Below are positions 6,001-11,422 of a stretch of 11,422 nt of DNA, piece after piece. Where the stretch lies: assembly GCA_035566895.1 (NCBI GenBank), contig DATMQA010000017.1, positions 1-11,422 of the forward strand, read 5' to 3'. Position numbers and translations under genes: made by a program. The stretch is from DATMQA01 sp035566895 (GTDB lineage Bacteria; Verrucomicrobiota; Verrucomicrobiia; Limisphaerales; UBA8199). Each line of letters starts with the position of its first letter. Position 1 is the first letter of the stretch. The notes under the pieces are model-generated. The model was not told the DNA's origin. It made no database searches and saw nothing but the letters and a program-made list of their open reading frames with translations.

Positions 6001-6450
6001 ATGAATAACACATTACTTGTAGTGGCCGACCTGGGAGGGTTCAAGGCCTTCAAATTGGAGAATAACAATCACCTTAACCGCACTCCGCGCCTGGAGTTCC
6101 TCGAACAGTTCACCAACACAGAGGCGCATGGACGGCTGGTGGACAAGGTTTCGGACTTGTCCGGCCGTTTTCCGCGGGGCACCGGCATGAAAGCTGGTGG
6201 CGCGATGTCGGATGGTGAGCGGCACAACATTGAACTGGAATCGCGCAAGCGACTGGTACGCCAACTGGCGCACCGGCTTAATGCCCTGGCGCGGAACCCC
6301 GAGGTGGAGCGTTGTTTCCTGGCGGCCAGCCGGGAAATCAACTCTCAGTTGCTGGAAGAACTTGACCCATCGGTACGGGCTAAGATCCAAAAGAATGTGA
6401 CGTCTGACCTGACGAAGCTGGAGCGGACGGACATCCTGCGGCACTTCTGA
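6001..6450 (+). CDS. Host-attachment-family protein (PF10116-like)
   Basis: The 149-residue product resembles the small family annotated as 'protein required for attachment to host cells'. The family name comes from a plant-associated bacterium and the biochemical role is not settled. In a probably free-living organism the label should not be read literally. The visible plan fits: an N-terminal beta strand with LVVADLGGFKAFKLE, a basic/Gly-rich middle (SGRFPRGTGMKAGGAMSDGERHNIELE), a helix with KRLVRQLAHRLNAL, FLAASREINSQLLEEL, and an ending in VTSDLTKLERTDILRHF. There is no signal peptide or membrane segment, so it is probably cytosolic. The start is ATG at 6001 with no obvious Shine-Dalgarno. 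It stands alone between two repeat-bearing gaps. Confidence 0.8.
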   Translation: MNNTLLVVADLGGFKAFKLENNNHLNRTPRLEFLEQFTNTEAHGRLVDKVSDLSGRFPRGTGMKAGGAMSDGERHNIELESRKRLVRQLAHRLNALARNPEVERCFLAASREINSQLLEELDPSVRAKIQKNVTSDLTKLERTDILRHF

Positions 6451-6471
6451 GCCGCCGACCACAAATCGATT

Positions 6472-6513
6472 CACGAATGGACACGAAGAGACACAAATGA
6501 AAAATGCATTTGT
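6472..6513. repeat. Degenerate 10-base tandem repeats overlapping a hairpin
   Basis: Three consecutive 10-base units, CACGAATGGA (6472-6481), CACGAAGAGA (6482-6491) and CACAAATGAA (6492-6501), share the pattern CACRAAnnnA. The last unit overlaps a perfect seven-pair inverted repeat, ACAAATG (6493-6499) and CATTTGT (6507-6513), with a 7-base loop. No T-run follows. The period equals about one helical turn. It fills much of the 136-base gap before the LOG gene. Confidence 0.5.
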
Positions 6514-6549
6514 ATCTATTGCCGTCCATTCGGGGTTCTAAGCGCGCGA

Positions 6550-6577
6550 TTGCTTTGGTGCGCTGTTCAGATATGTT
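6550..6577 (+). promoter_or_regulatory. Candidate promoter for the LOG-family gene
   Basis: TTGCTT (6550-6555) and TATGTT (6572-6577) are 16 bases apart. Transcription would begin near 6584, about 3 bases before the ATG at 6587. The message would thus be almost leaderless, in line with the absence of a Shine-Dalgarno. Pattern match only. Confidence 0.4.
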
Positions 6578-6586
6578 GCCCCGGCT

Positions 6587-7618
6587 ATGATCAAGACCGA
6601 GAAGCCGCCGGTGGATCCCGAGTTGAAACGGCGGATCGAAGACCTCATCCGTTTTAAGGGCGGGGGATTCAACGAAGAAAACGTCGCCGACATTATCGAG
6701 AACGCGCTGAAGCTTCTGTCGGACGTGGAGGACAGCGGCGACGTGCGCGTCATCCAGACCGCCTTACGCGAGCTGCGCTACGCTTTCAAGCTATTCGCCC
6801 CCTACGCGCACGTGCGCAAGGTGACCATCTTCGGCTCGGCGCGCACGCTGCCCACGCGGATGGAATACCAACAGGCGGTCGAGTTTGGCCGGAAGATTGT
6901 GGAGGCGGGTTTCATGGTCATCACCGGCGCCGGCAGCGGCATCATGCACGCCGGCCACGAGGGGGCCGGGCCGGAGAAAAGCTTCGGCGCCAACATCAGG
7001 CTTCCCTGGGAACAAACCGCCAACCCGGTGATCAGGGAGGACAAGAAGCTGGTCACCTTTAAATACTTTTTTACGCGCAAACTGATCTTCATCCGGCACT
7101 CCGATGCCATCGCGCTGTTCCCGGGCGGGTTTGGCACGATGGACGAAGGCTACGAAGCGATCACGTTGATGCAAACCGGCAAAAGCCAGCTCATGCCGCT
7201 GGTGCTAATCGACCGGCCCGGCGGCACTTACTGGAAAACCTGGGACAAACATGTCCGCGAACACCTGTTGCGCGACCAGTTGATCTCGCCCGACGACCTT
7301 AACCTCTATCAAATCACCGACGACACCGACCAGGCGGTGAAGATGATCACGCGTTTCTATCGCAATTTCCACTCGAGCCGTTTTGTCAAAGACCTCTTTG
7401 TTATCCGTCTCAAGCACGCCCCTTCCGAGTCTGCGCTGGAAGCGATGAACGAAGACTTTAGCGATATCATCATCGGCCAAAAGATCCAGCGCATCGAGCC
7501 CACACCAGAGGAAGTTGCCGACGACGATAATGTCGAACTGTCCCGTATTGGCTTCGGGTTCAACCGCCGGGATTACGGGCGGCTACGGCAGCTCATCGAT
7601 GTGCTGAACAGTCTCTGA
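6587..7618 (+). CDS. LOG-family nucleotide phosphoribohydrolase-like protein
   Basis: LOG-family proteins (once called lysine decarboxylase-like) split the ribose-base bond of nucleoside 5'-monophosphates, in plants releasing cytokinins. The Rossmann core runs from about residue 80 to 265, with IFGSART, the nucleotide-binding TGAGSGIMHAGHEGA (113-127) and the hallmark PGGFGTMDE (179-187), whose Glu is catalytic in characterised members. At 343 residues it is clearly longer than the usual 180-220. About 80 helical, charged residues precede the core, and about 80 residues with an acidic patch (PTPEEVADDDNVE) and RRDYGRLRQLIDVL follow it. The extensions may alter oligomer form or regulation, as in larger bacterial relatives such as PpnN, but I do not see direct similarity. 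It converges with the ThuA-like gene, with only 7 bases between the stop codons. Confidence 0.88.
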   Translation: MIKTEKPPVDPELKRRIEDLIRFKGGGFNEENVADIIENALKLLSDVEDSGDVRVIQTALRELRYAFKLFAPYAHVRKVTIFGSARTLPTRMEYQQAVEFGRKIVEAGFMVITGAGSGIMHAGHEGAGPEKSFGANIRLPWEQTANPVIREDKKLVTFKYFFTRKLIFIRHSDAIALFPGGFGTMDEGYEAITLMQTGKSQLMPLVLIDRPGGTYWKTWDKHVREHLLRDQLISPDDLNLYQITDDTDQAVKMITRFYRNFHSSRFVKDLFVIRLKHAPSESALEAMNEDFSDIIIGQKIQRIEPTPEEVADDDNVELSRIGFGFNRRDYGRLRQLIDVLNSL

Positions 7619-7625
7619 GGGCCTC

Positions 7626-8525
7626 TCATCGCCGTTTCGCATCCAGATTCTGCTTCAGGTCCTCCTCGGTGATATTGCTCTGAGCACCTTCGGCCGGGAC
7701 CTCGACTTTGGCGGTCCAAAGAATCGCGTTGAGCACGAGCTTACGAAACTCATTGTTGCCCCAATTCTTGTGATAATGAGCGCCGGTAAAGCCGAACCCG
7801 CGTCCGCCGTCGGCGCGCTCGCAGGCCCAGGCGACGTGCTGCGGTTCCCCGCGCTGGACGGCCGCGCGCACGTCCGGGTTGCCCTCGTGAGGGCCATCCG
7901 ACCGGCTCATGGTGCTCTCGGGCGGAACAGCCGTGAGCAGCGGCGTCACGCCTTTCATTTCGTCGCGGAAGCGCAGGTGGAAGTACCACTCGTCGCGAAG
8001 CTTAAACGGTTTGACTCCGCGCGTGATCGGGTGCTCGGGCAACTTGCTGAAATCCGGTGTCCAGGTCGGGTTCACTGAATGGTTGACCTCGAAACAGCCG
8101 CCGATCCAGTCGAGGAATTCTCTTTCACCCTTTTCCTTCGTCGGTTCGACCGCATAGTGAATACAGACCAGCCCGACGCCATTTTTCGCCAATTCGCGGA
8201 ACGTCTCCAGGTGGTCATCCCGAAGCAAGGGGTGGCCGCCTTCGCCGTCGCTATAAATGACCACCGTCGAAACACCGGCGAACGCGTCGCTTGAATTCTG
8301 TGGCCAGCCGTTGCTATAAACCGCCGAGGTGATGCCCGGAACTTTGTCGAGGCATGATTTGAGCAACAGACAGCCGGCGCGGTGTTCGTGCTCGCCCGGG
8401 CCGTGGCTGGGCGGGCCGGCAATCAGGACGATTCTTTTGGGCTCGGCGCCGAATAGGGTGGAGGCAATGAAAAGAAGGCCAGCGGTGGTGAAACGAAGGA
8501 GGGTTTTCTGAACGGCCTTTTTCAT
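7626..8525 (-). CDS. Secreted ThuA-like protein
   Basis: ThuA-like domains have a glutamine-amidotransferase-like fold and occur with sugar-oxidising systems. The founding ThuA takes part in trehalose utilisation through 3-keto-trehalose. The 299-residue protein has an N-terminal signal sequence (KK, then hydrophobic FTTAGLLFIASTLF, probable cleavage after FGA near 27). The domain runs from KRIVLIAG (30-36) through HGPGEHEHRAG, TVVIYSDGEGG, GLVCIHYAVE (118-127, where the nucleophile-elbow position of the fold would lie) to GFTGAHYHKNWGNNEFRKL (245-263). It is probably exported to the periplasm or cell surface. The gene starts 3 bases after the stop of the DUF1080 gene and is the last gene of the leftward run. 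Substrate and activity cannot be read from the sequence. Confidence 0.9.
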   Translation of the reverse strand: MKKAVQKTLLRFTTAGLLFIASTLFGAEPKRIVLIAGPPSHGPGEHEHRAGCLLLKSCLDKVPGITSAVYSNGWPQNSSDAFAGVSTVVIYSDGEGGHPLLRDDHLETFRELAKNGVGLVCIHYAVEPTKEKGEREFLDWIGGCFEVNHSVNPTWTPDFSKLPEHPITRGVKPFKLRDEWYFHLRFRDEMKGVTPLLTAVPPESTMSRSDGPHEGNPDVRAAVQRGEPQHVAWACERADGGRGFGFTGAHYHKNWGNNEFRKLVLNAILWTAKVEVPAEGAQSNITEEDLKQNLDAKRR

Positions 8526-8528
8526 AAC

Positions 8529-9341
8529 CTAGAGCTTCTTAATCCGAATATCCTTAAACTGGACGGTGAAGGGTTGGCCGACATGCAATTGGAGCGCCAG
8601 AACGCCATTGGTCGCGCGCAACTTCTCACAGTCATCGGTCACATCAACAGTTGGTTTGCTGTTGATGAACTGCTGCAAGTGGTTGTCTTTGGCGATGATA
8701 ATGTAATCATTCCAGTCACCTTTCCTGACTCCCGCTTCGATGGCGGCAGCTTCGCCTACGGACCCGACGACCTGCTTTTTGCAGTCCTTGTCCCATACGA
8801 CTTTCTCTCCGCGCTGCGCCATAATCTGCCGGGGCATTCGTTCCTCGTAGAGGATACCGGTGTAGTTCGGGCCGGCTTCCATGTCGGCCTGGTAACCACC
8901 GACAACCCAATTGGCGGGATCCAATATTTTGCTGCGGTATTGAATGCCGGAATTGGCAAAACCCTGGGGATTGTTCGGCACCAGTTTGAAAGCGCAGCGC
9001 AACTCAAAATCTCCGACAGTTCCATTGGTCCAAACCAAGAAGGTGTTTACGGTCGCTGGGTTTTCCGGCGTGGTCTGGCCGGTAATGGCACCCTCTTTCA
9101 CAGACCAAAGTTTGCGGTTGCCATCCCATCCGACGAGGTCCTTGCCATTGAACAGGCTTTCAAAACCTTTTTCATCGGCGTGTTCGTCCAGCCGCACCGG
9201 CGCGGCTTTGAGGTCTATGAGACCGGAACGTTGCCCCTCTTGCAGGCGCTGCGCGCGTAGGCTGACCGTTCCGAAAGAAACGGCGCCTGCCAGCACCAAG
9301 CCCCACCCCGTTGCCCCAACCCGTTTTGTTGAAATACTCAT
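8529..9341 (-). CDS. Secreted DUF1080 (3-keto-disaccharide hydrolase-type) protein
   Basis: DUF1080 (PF06439) has a concanavalin-like beta-sandwich. Some members cleave 3-keto-glycosides and others bind carbohydrate. The 270-residue protein has a signal sequence (KR, hydrophobic GWGLVLAGAVSFGTVSL, cleavage probably after RAQ near 31) and then one domain. This opens with the typical FESLFNGKDLVGWDG (60-74) and LWSVKEGAITGQ, continues with NSGIQYRSK, GGYQADMEAG and YTGILYEE, and ends with GVLALQLHVG and the terminal VQFKDIRIKKL. These are the usual family blocks. AAGGA (9346-9350) lies 4 bases before the ATG, one of the clearer ribosome binding sites in the window. It is 39 bases after the epimerase gene and 3 bases before the ThuA-like gene, so the trio is probably co-expressed. 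Confidence 0.92.
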   Translation of the reverse strand: MSISTKRVGATGWGLVLAGAVSFGTVSLRAQRLQEGQRSGLIDLKAAPVRLDEHADEKGFESLFNGKDLVGWDGNRKLWSVKEGAITGQTTPENPATVNTFLVWTNGTVGDFELRCAFKLVPNNPQGFANSGIQYRSKILDPANWVVGGYQADMEAGPNYTGILYEERMPRQIMAQRGEKVVWDKDCKKQVVGSVGEAAAIEAGVRKGDWNDYIIIAKDNHLQQFINSKPTVDVTDDCEKLRATNGVLALQLHVGQPFTVQFKDIRIKKL

Positions 9342-9380
9342 TTGATCCTTTTTTTGACTGATTAACCAATGTGTAAGCGC

Positions 9381-10286
9381 TCAGTCCGTGTAATCGACCG
9401 ACGGAATCGTTGCAATTGGAGCACGCATCCCGGTGTGCGGGGGACCAAGGGTCGCGCGCAGAAACCTCAAACCTTTTACGGCGATGTCGTCCTGAGTCGG
9501 TTCGATCTTCCGCCAAATTGCGGCGGCGCGCGCGATGACTTTTACTTTGGTGGTGAACGACTCAATGACGACATCACCCTGGTAACCAATTTCATTCAGG
9601 GCGGCCGCAATCCCCTTCCAATCGATGTGGTCATTTCCCGGCGTGCCGCGATCGGAGCCACAGGCGTGGAAGTGCTTCAAATATTTGCCGGCCTTCCGGA
9701 TGGCGGCGGCCTGGTTTTTCTCCTCAATGTTCATGTGGAAGGTGTCCAGCATGATATTGAGCGCCGGGCTGCCGACATCCTCGATCATCTTGAGGGCCTG
9801 GTCGCAGGTGTTGATAAAATCGGTTTCAAAGCGGTTGAGGGGCTCGAGGCAAATCTGTTTGCCGCGTTCCTCGGCATATTTGGAGAGAGTCTTCAGATGC
9901 TTCACCACGGTTTTCCATTGCCGCTTGTATTCAGCGGCGGGCACGGCATCCGCACGCCCAACGGCGGAATAAACCGGCCCCATGAGTGTCGGGCAATCCA
10001 GCGCCACCATCTGGTCCAGGATTTTCATCATGTAATCCAAACCGGTCTTTTGCTGCCGGGGGCTGCCGCGCAGGTCCCGGTCCGGTCCCATGCAAGCGCA
10101 GACGGAACCACAGACAAGCCCATGGCGGTCCAACTCGCCTTTGACCCTCCGTGGGTCAATATGAGCCGGCATTTCAATGGCCAGCTCGACGGTATCAAAG
10201 CCCCAGGCCCGGAATTGCTGGAACAGTTTAGTGCTCCGGTTGGTGAAGGGAGAGGTAAACAAAAACGTATTGAGGCCGATTCTCAT
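9381..10286 (-). CDS. Sugar epimerase of the tagatose/psicose 3-epimerase type
   Basis: These TIM-barrel enzymes use a divalent metal to invert C3 of ketoses such as tagatose, fructose or psicose (allulose). From ATG at 10286 the protein is 301 residues and begins MRIGLNTFLF, the usual first strand. A frame extends 13 codons upstream, but that part is not family-like. The metal ligands are Glu148 (EPLNRFETD), Asp181 (MLDTFHMNIEE), His207 (FHACGSDRGTPG) and Glu242 (VIESF). The spacings of 33, 26 and 35 match, as I recall, E152/D185/H211/E246 of the Agrobacterium psicose epimerase. There is no signal peptide, so it is cytosolic. It lies 54 bases after panC and 39 before the DUF1080 gene. Together with the two exported proteins it suggests keto-sugar catabolism. 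The natural substrate is unknown. Confidence 0.88.
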   Translation of the reverse strand: MRIGLNTFLFTSPFTNRSTKLFQQFRAWGFDTVELAIEMPAHIDPRRVKGELDRHGLVCGSVCACMGPDRDLRGSPRQQKTGLDYMMKILDQMVALDCPTLMGPVYSAVGRADAVPAAEYKRQWKTVVKHLKTLSKYAEERGKQICLEPLNRFETDFINTCDQALKMIEDVGSPALNIMLDTFHMNIEEKNQAAAIRKAGKYLKHFHACGSDRGTPGNDHIDWKGIAAALNEIGYQGDVVIESFTTKVKVIARAAAIWRKIEPTQDDIAVKGLRFLRATLGPPHTGMRAPIATIPSVDYTD

Positions 10287-10340
10287 ACAGGAAGTTGAGG
10301 CTACCGCCCCCTGCCGGGCTGTCAAAGGCTTTTTCGCCGC

Positions 10341-11207
10341 TCAAAGAGCCGCATTATCGATCAGCCGGGTTTTACCGATGAAGACAGCGAGGGCCATGTG
10401 GTCACCGTGCCTGACCTGGCGGCGCGGCACCAGAGTTGCCGGGTCGAAGAATTCGACGTAATCCAGGCGCGCAGCGGGTTCGCGCTCAATGAAGGTTTTT
10501 AGTTGAGCCTTAAGCCGGGCCGCTGGCAGGGCCCGGGTCTCTCGGCCCAGGGCGGCCTGGACCCTTTGAATTGAGCGCCTGAGGACCAGCGCCTGGGCGC
10601 GCAGATCACCTCCGAGGTATTTGTTACGCGAGCTCATCGCCAAACCGTCCGACTCGCGCAAGGTCGGAGCGACGACGATCTTGAGAGGGAAGTTCAGGTC
10701 GCGGACCATCCGTTTAATGATCGCGGCTTGCTGATAATCTTTGGCGCCGAATACGGCAAACTCGGGTTGGACGATGTTGAACAATTTGGCCACCACGGTG
10801 GTGACGCCGCGAAAATGGGACGGACGGGCGGCACCTTCCATCCCACGCGAGAGGGCTGCCTCGGTGACGTAGGTGCTGAAGCCGCCGGCTTGGTTTAGCG
10901 GGTACATTTCCGCGTCACCGGGGGCGAAAATCACGTCGACGCCCTGGGCGCGGCACTGACGAGCGTCCCCGGCGAGGTCGCGGGGATACTGGGAAAAGTC
11001 TTCAGTGGGAGCGAACTGGGCGGGGTTGACGTAAATGCTGATGACAACTTTGCCGCGCCGGCGGACCAATTGCCTGGCCCGGCTAACCAGGCGCATGTGG
11101 CCCGCATGTAGGAAACCCATCGTCGGCACGAAACCGACGCGCACTCCTTGCCGCCGCCATCCCCTGGCCAACCGCTGCATGGCGGCCACCGACCTCACGA
11201 TTCGCAT
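10341..11207 (-). CDS. panC: Pantothenate synthetase (pantoate-beta-alanine ligase)
   Basis: PanC joins pantoate and beta-alanine with ATP, by way of a pantoyl-adenylate, to make pantothenate for coenzyme A. The 288-residue protein has the normal length and motifs: PTMGFLHAGHMRLV (28-41, with the HxxH-like His34/His37 nucleotide site), VSIYVNPAQFAPTEDFSQYPR, SHFRGVTTVVAKLFNIVQPE, FGAKDYQQ, and the KMSKS-like MSSRNKYL. A less conserved C-terminal domain follows with LDYVEFFDP. ATG at 11207 is immediately before the conserved first strand and has no visible Shine-Dalgarno. It is followed 54 bases later by the epimerase gene, and preceded by a leftward gene ending 52 bases upstream. panB and panD are not in the window. 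Confidence 0.97.
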   Translation of the reverse strand: MRIVRSVAAMQRLARGWRRQGVRVGFVPTMGFLHAGHMRLVSRARQLVRRRGKVVISIYVNPAQFAPTEDFSQYPRDLAGDARQCRAQGVDVIFAPGDAEMYPLNQAGGFSTYVTEAALSRGMEGAARPSHFRGVTTVVAKLFNIVQPEFAVFGAKDYQQAAIIKRMVRDLNFPLKIVVAPTLRESDGLAMSSRNKYLGGDLRAQALVLRRSIQRVQAALGRETRALPAARLKAQLKTFIEREPAARLDYVEFFDPATLVPRRQVRHGDHMALAVFIGKTRLIDNAAL

Positions 11208-11259
11208 GGCGTGGGAAAGTGAATTACCCCGCCATGCGTTGCAACCTTAAAGACCGGCT

Positions 11260-11422
11260 TTACCGTCGAAACTGCAAGGGGGCAGACTGTGGCATTTCGT
11301 CGGGGCAGGGCTGGTTGGTGGGGGCATCGGCCGCTCGCTCGGTCGGTTGCGCCAGGCTGTGAGCCAGCAAGTAGGCTTCCACTTCGTCACCACTAACATC
11401 GGCCAGCATGTGGCCGTTGACA
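11260..11422 (-). CDS. C-terminal end of an unrecognised leftward gene (partial)
   Basis: A minus-strand frame enters from the right edge and runs to a TAA at 11260-11262, giving 53 residues. It starts VNGHMLADVSGDEVEAYLLA and ends in a Pro/Ala-rich, probably disordered tail (PTNQPCPDEMPQSAPLQFRR). The first part has a protein-like helix. The gene is cut by the window edge and I cannot assign it. It ends 52 bases before panC on the same strand, so it may belong to the same operon. Confidence 0.5.
   Translation of the reverse strand, partial: VNGHMLADVSGDEVEAYLLAHSLAQPTERAADAPTNQPCPDEMPQSAPLQFRR

Noticed and set aside
8574..9260. 228-codon plus-strand frame
   Set aside because: It mirrors the DUF1080 gene on the opposite strand, whose family motifs and signal peptide are clear.
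9369..10298. 309-codon plus-strand frame
   Set aside because: It is antisense to the epimerase, which has all four metal ligands at the family spacing. High GC produces such long shadow frames.
11195..11422. Leftward partial gene overlapping the panC start
   Set aside because: A careful re-read of 11270-11290 shows the frame stops at 11260-11262, so there is no overlap with panC.

Overview
The window looks like part of a free-living, high-GC member of the Verrucomicrobiota, possibly a soil or freshwater relative of Pedosphaera/Limisphaerales. This is an inference. It rests on a secreted ThuA-like/DUF1080 pair of the kind abundant in Verrucomicrobiota and Planctomycetota, on weak or absent Shine-Dalgarno sequences before many genes, and on short repeats scattered between and within genes. 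No rRNA, tRNA, integrase, transposase or CRISPR array is visible, and most genes are housekeeping or metabolic.

Layout. Positions 1-338 hold no convincing gene. A leftward EF-P-family gene (339-911) carries Gln instead of Lys/Arg at the position that is normally modified. It diverges from a rightward gene of unknown function (956-1525). After a mostly non-coding stretch comes a tight rightward run: an unknown zinc-ribbon protein (1910-2920), a trans-sulfuration PLP enzyme (2917-4071), shikimate kinase aroK (4114-4653) and epoxyqueuosine reductase queG (4650-5783). Two of these junctions are 4-base ATGA overlaps, which suggests one translationally coupled operon. Two single rightward genes follow, each behind a repeat-bearing intergenic gap: a 'host attachment'-family protein (6001-6450) and a LOG-family nucleotide hydrolase (6587-7618).

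From 7626 to the right end all genes point left. In transcription order they are the C-terminal end of an unknown gene, panC (pantothenate synthesis), a tagatose/psicose 3-epimerase-type isomerase, a secreted DUF1080 protein and a secreted ThuA-like protein. The last three look like a small sugar-processing unit, with two exported proteins acting on a glycoside or keto-sugar and a cytoplasmic epimerase handling the product. The dehydrogenase that usually accompanies such sets is not in the window.

The most unusual signal is inside queG. Positions 4870-4988 consist of exactly 17 units of 7 bases, with inverted-repeat ends (GGAGTCC...GGACTCC), similar heptamers in both arms and a central perfect hairpin. 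It is translated in frame as about 40 extra residues before a conserved part of the enzyme. It looks like a small palindromic mobile repeat that has become part of a protein, comparable in principle to Rickettsia palindromic elements.
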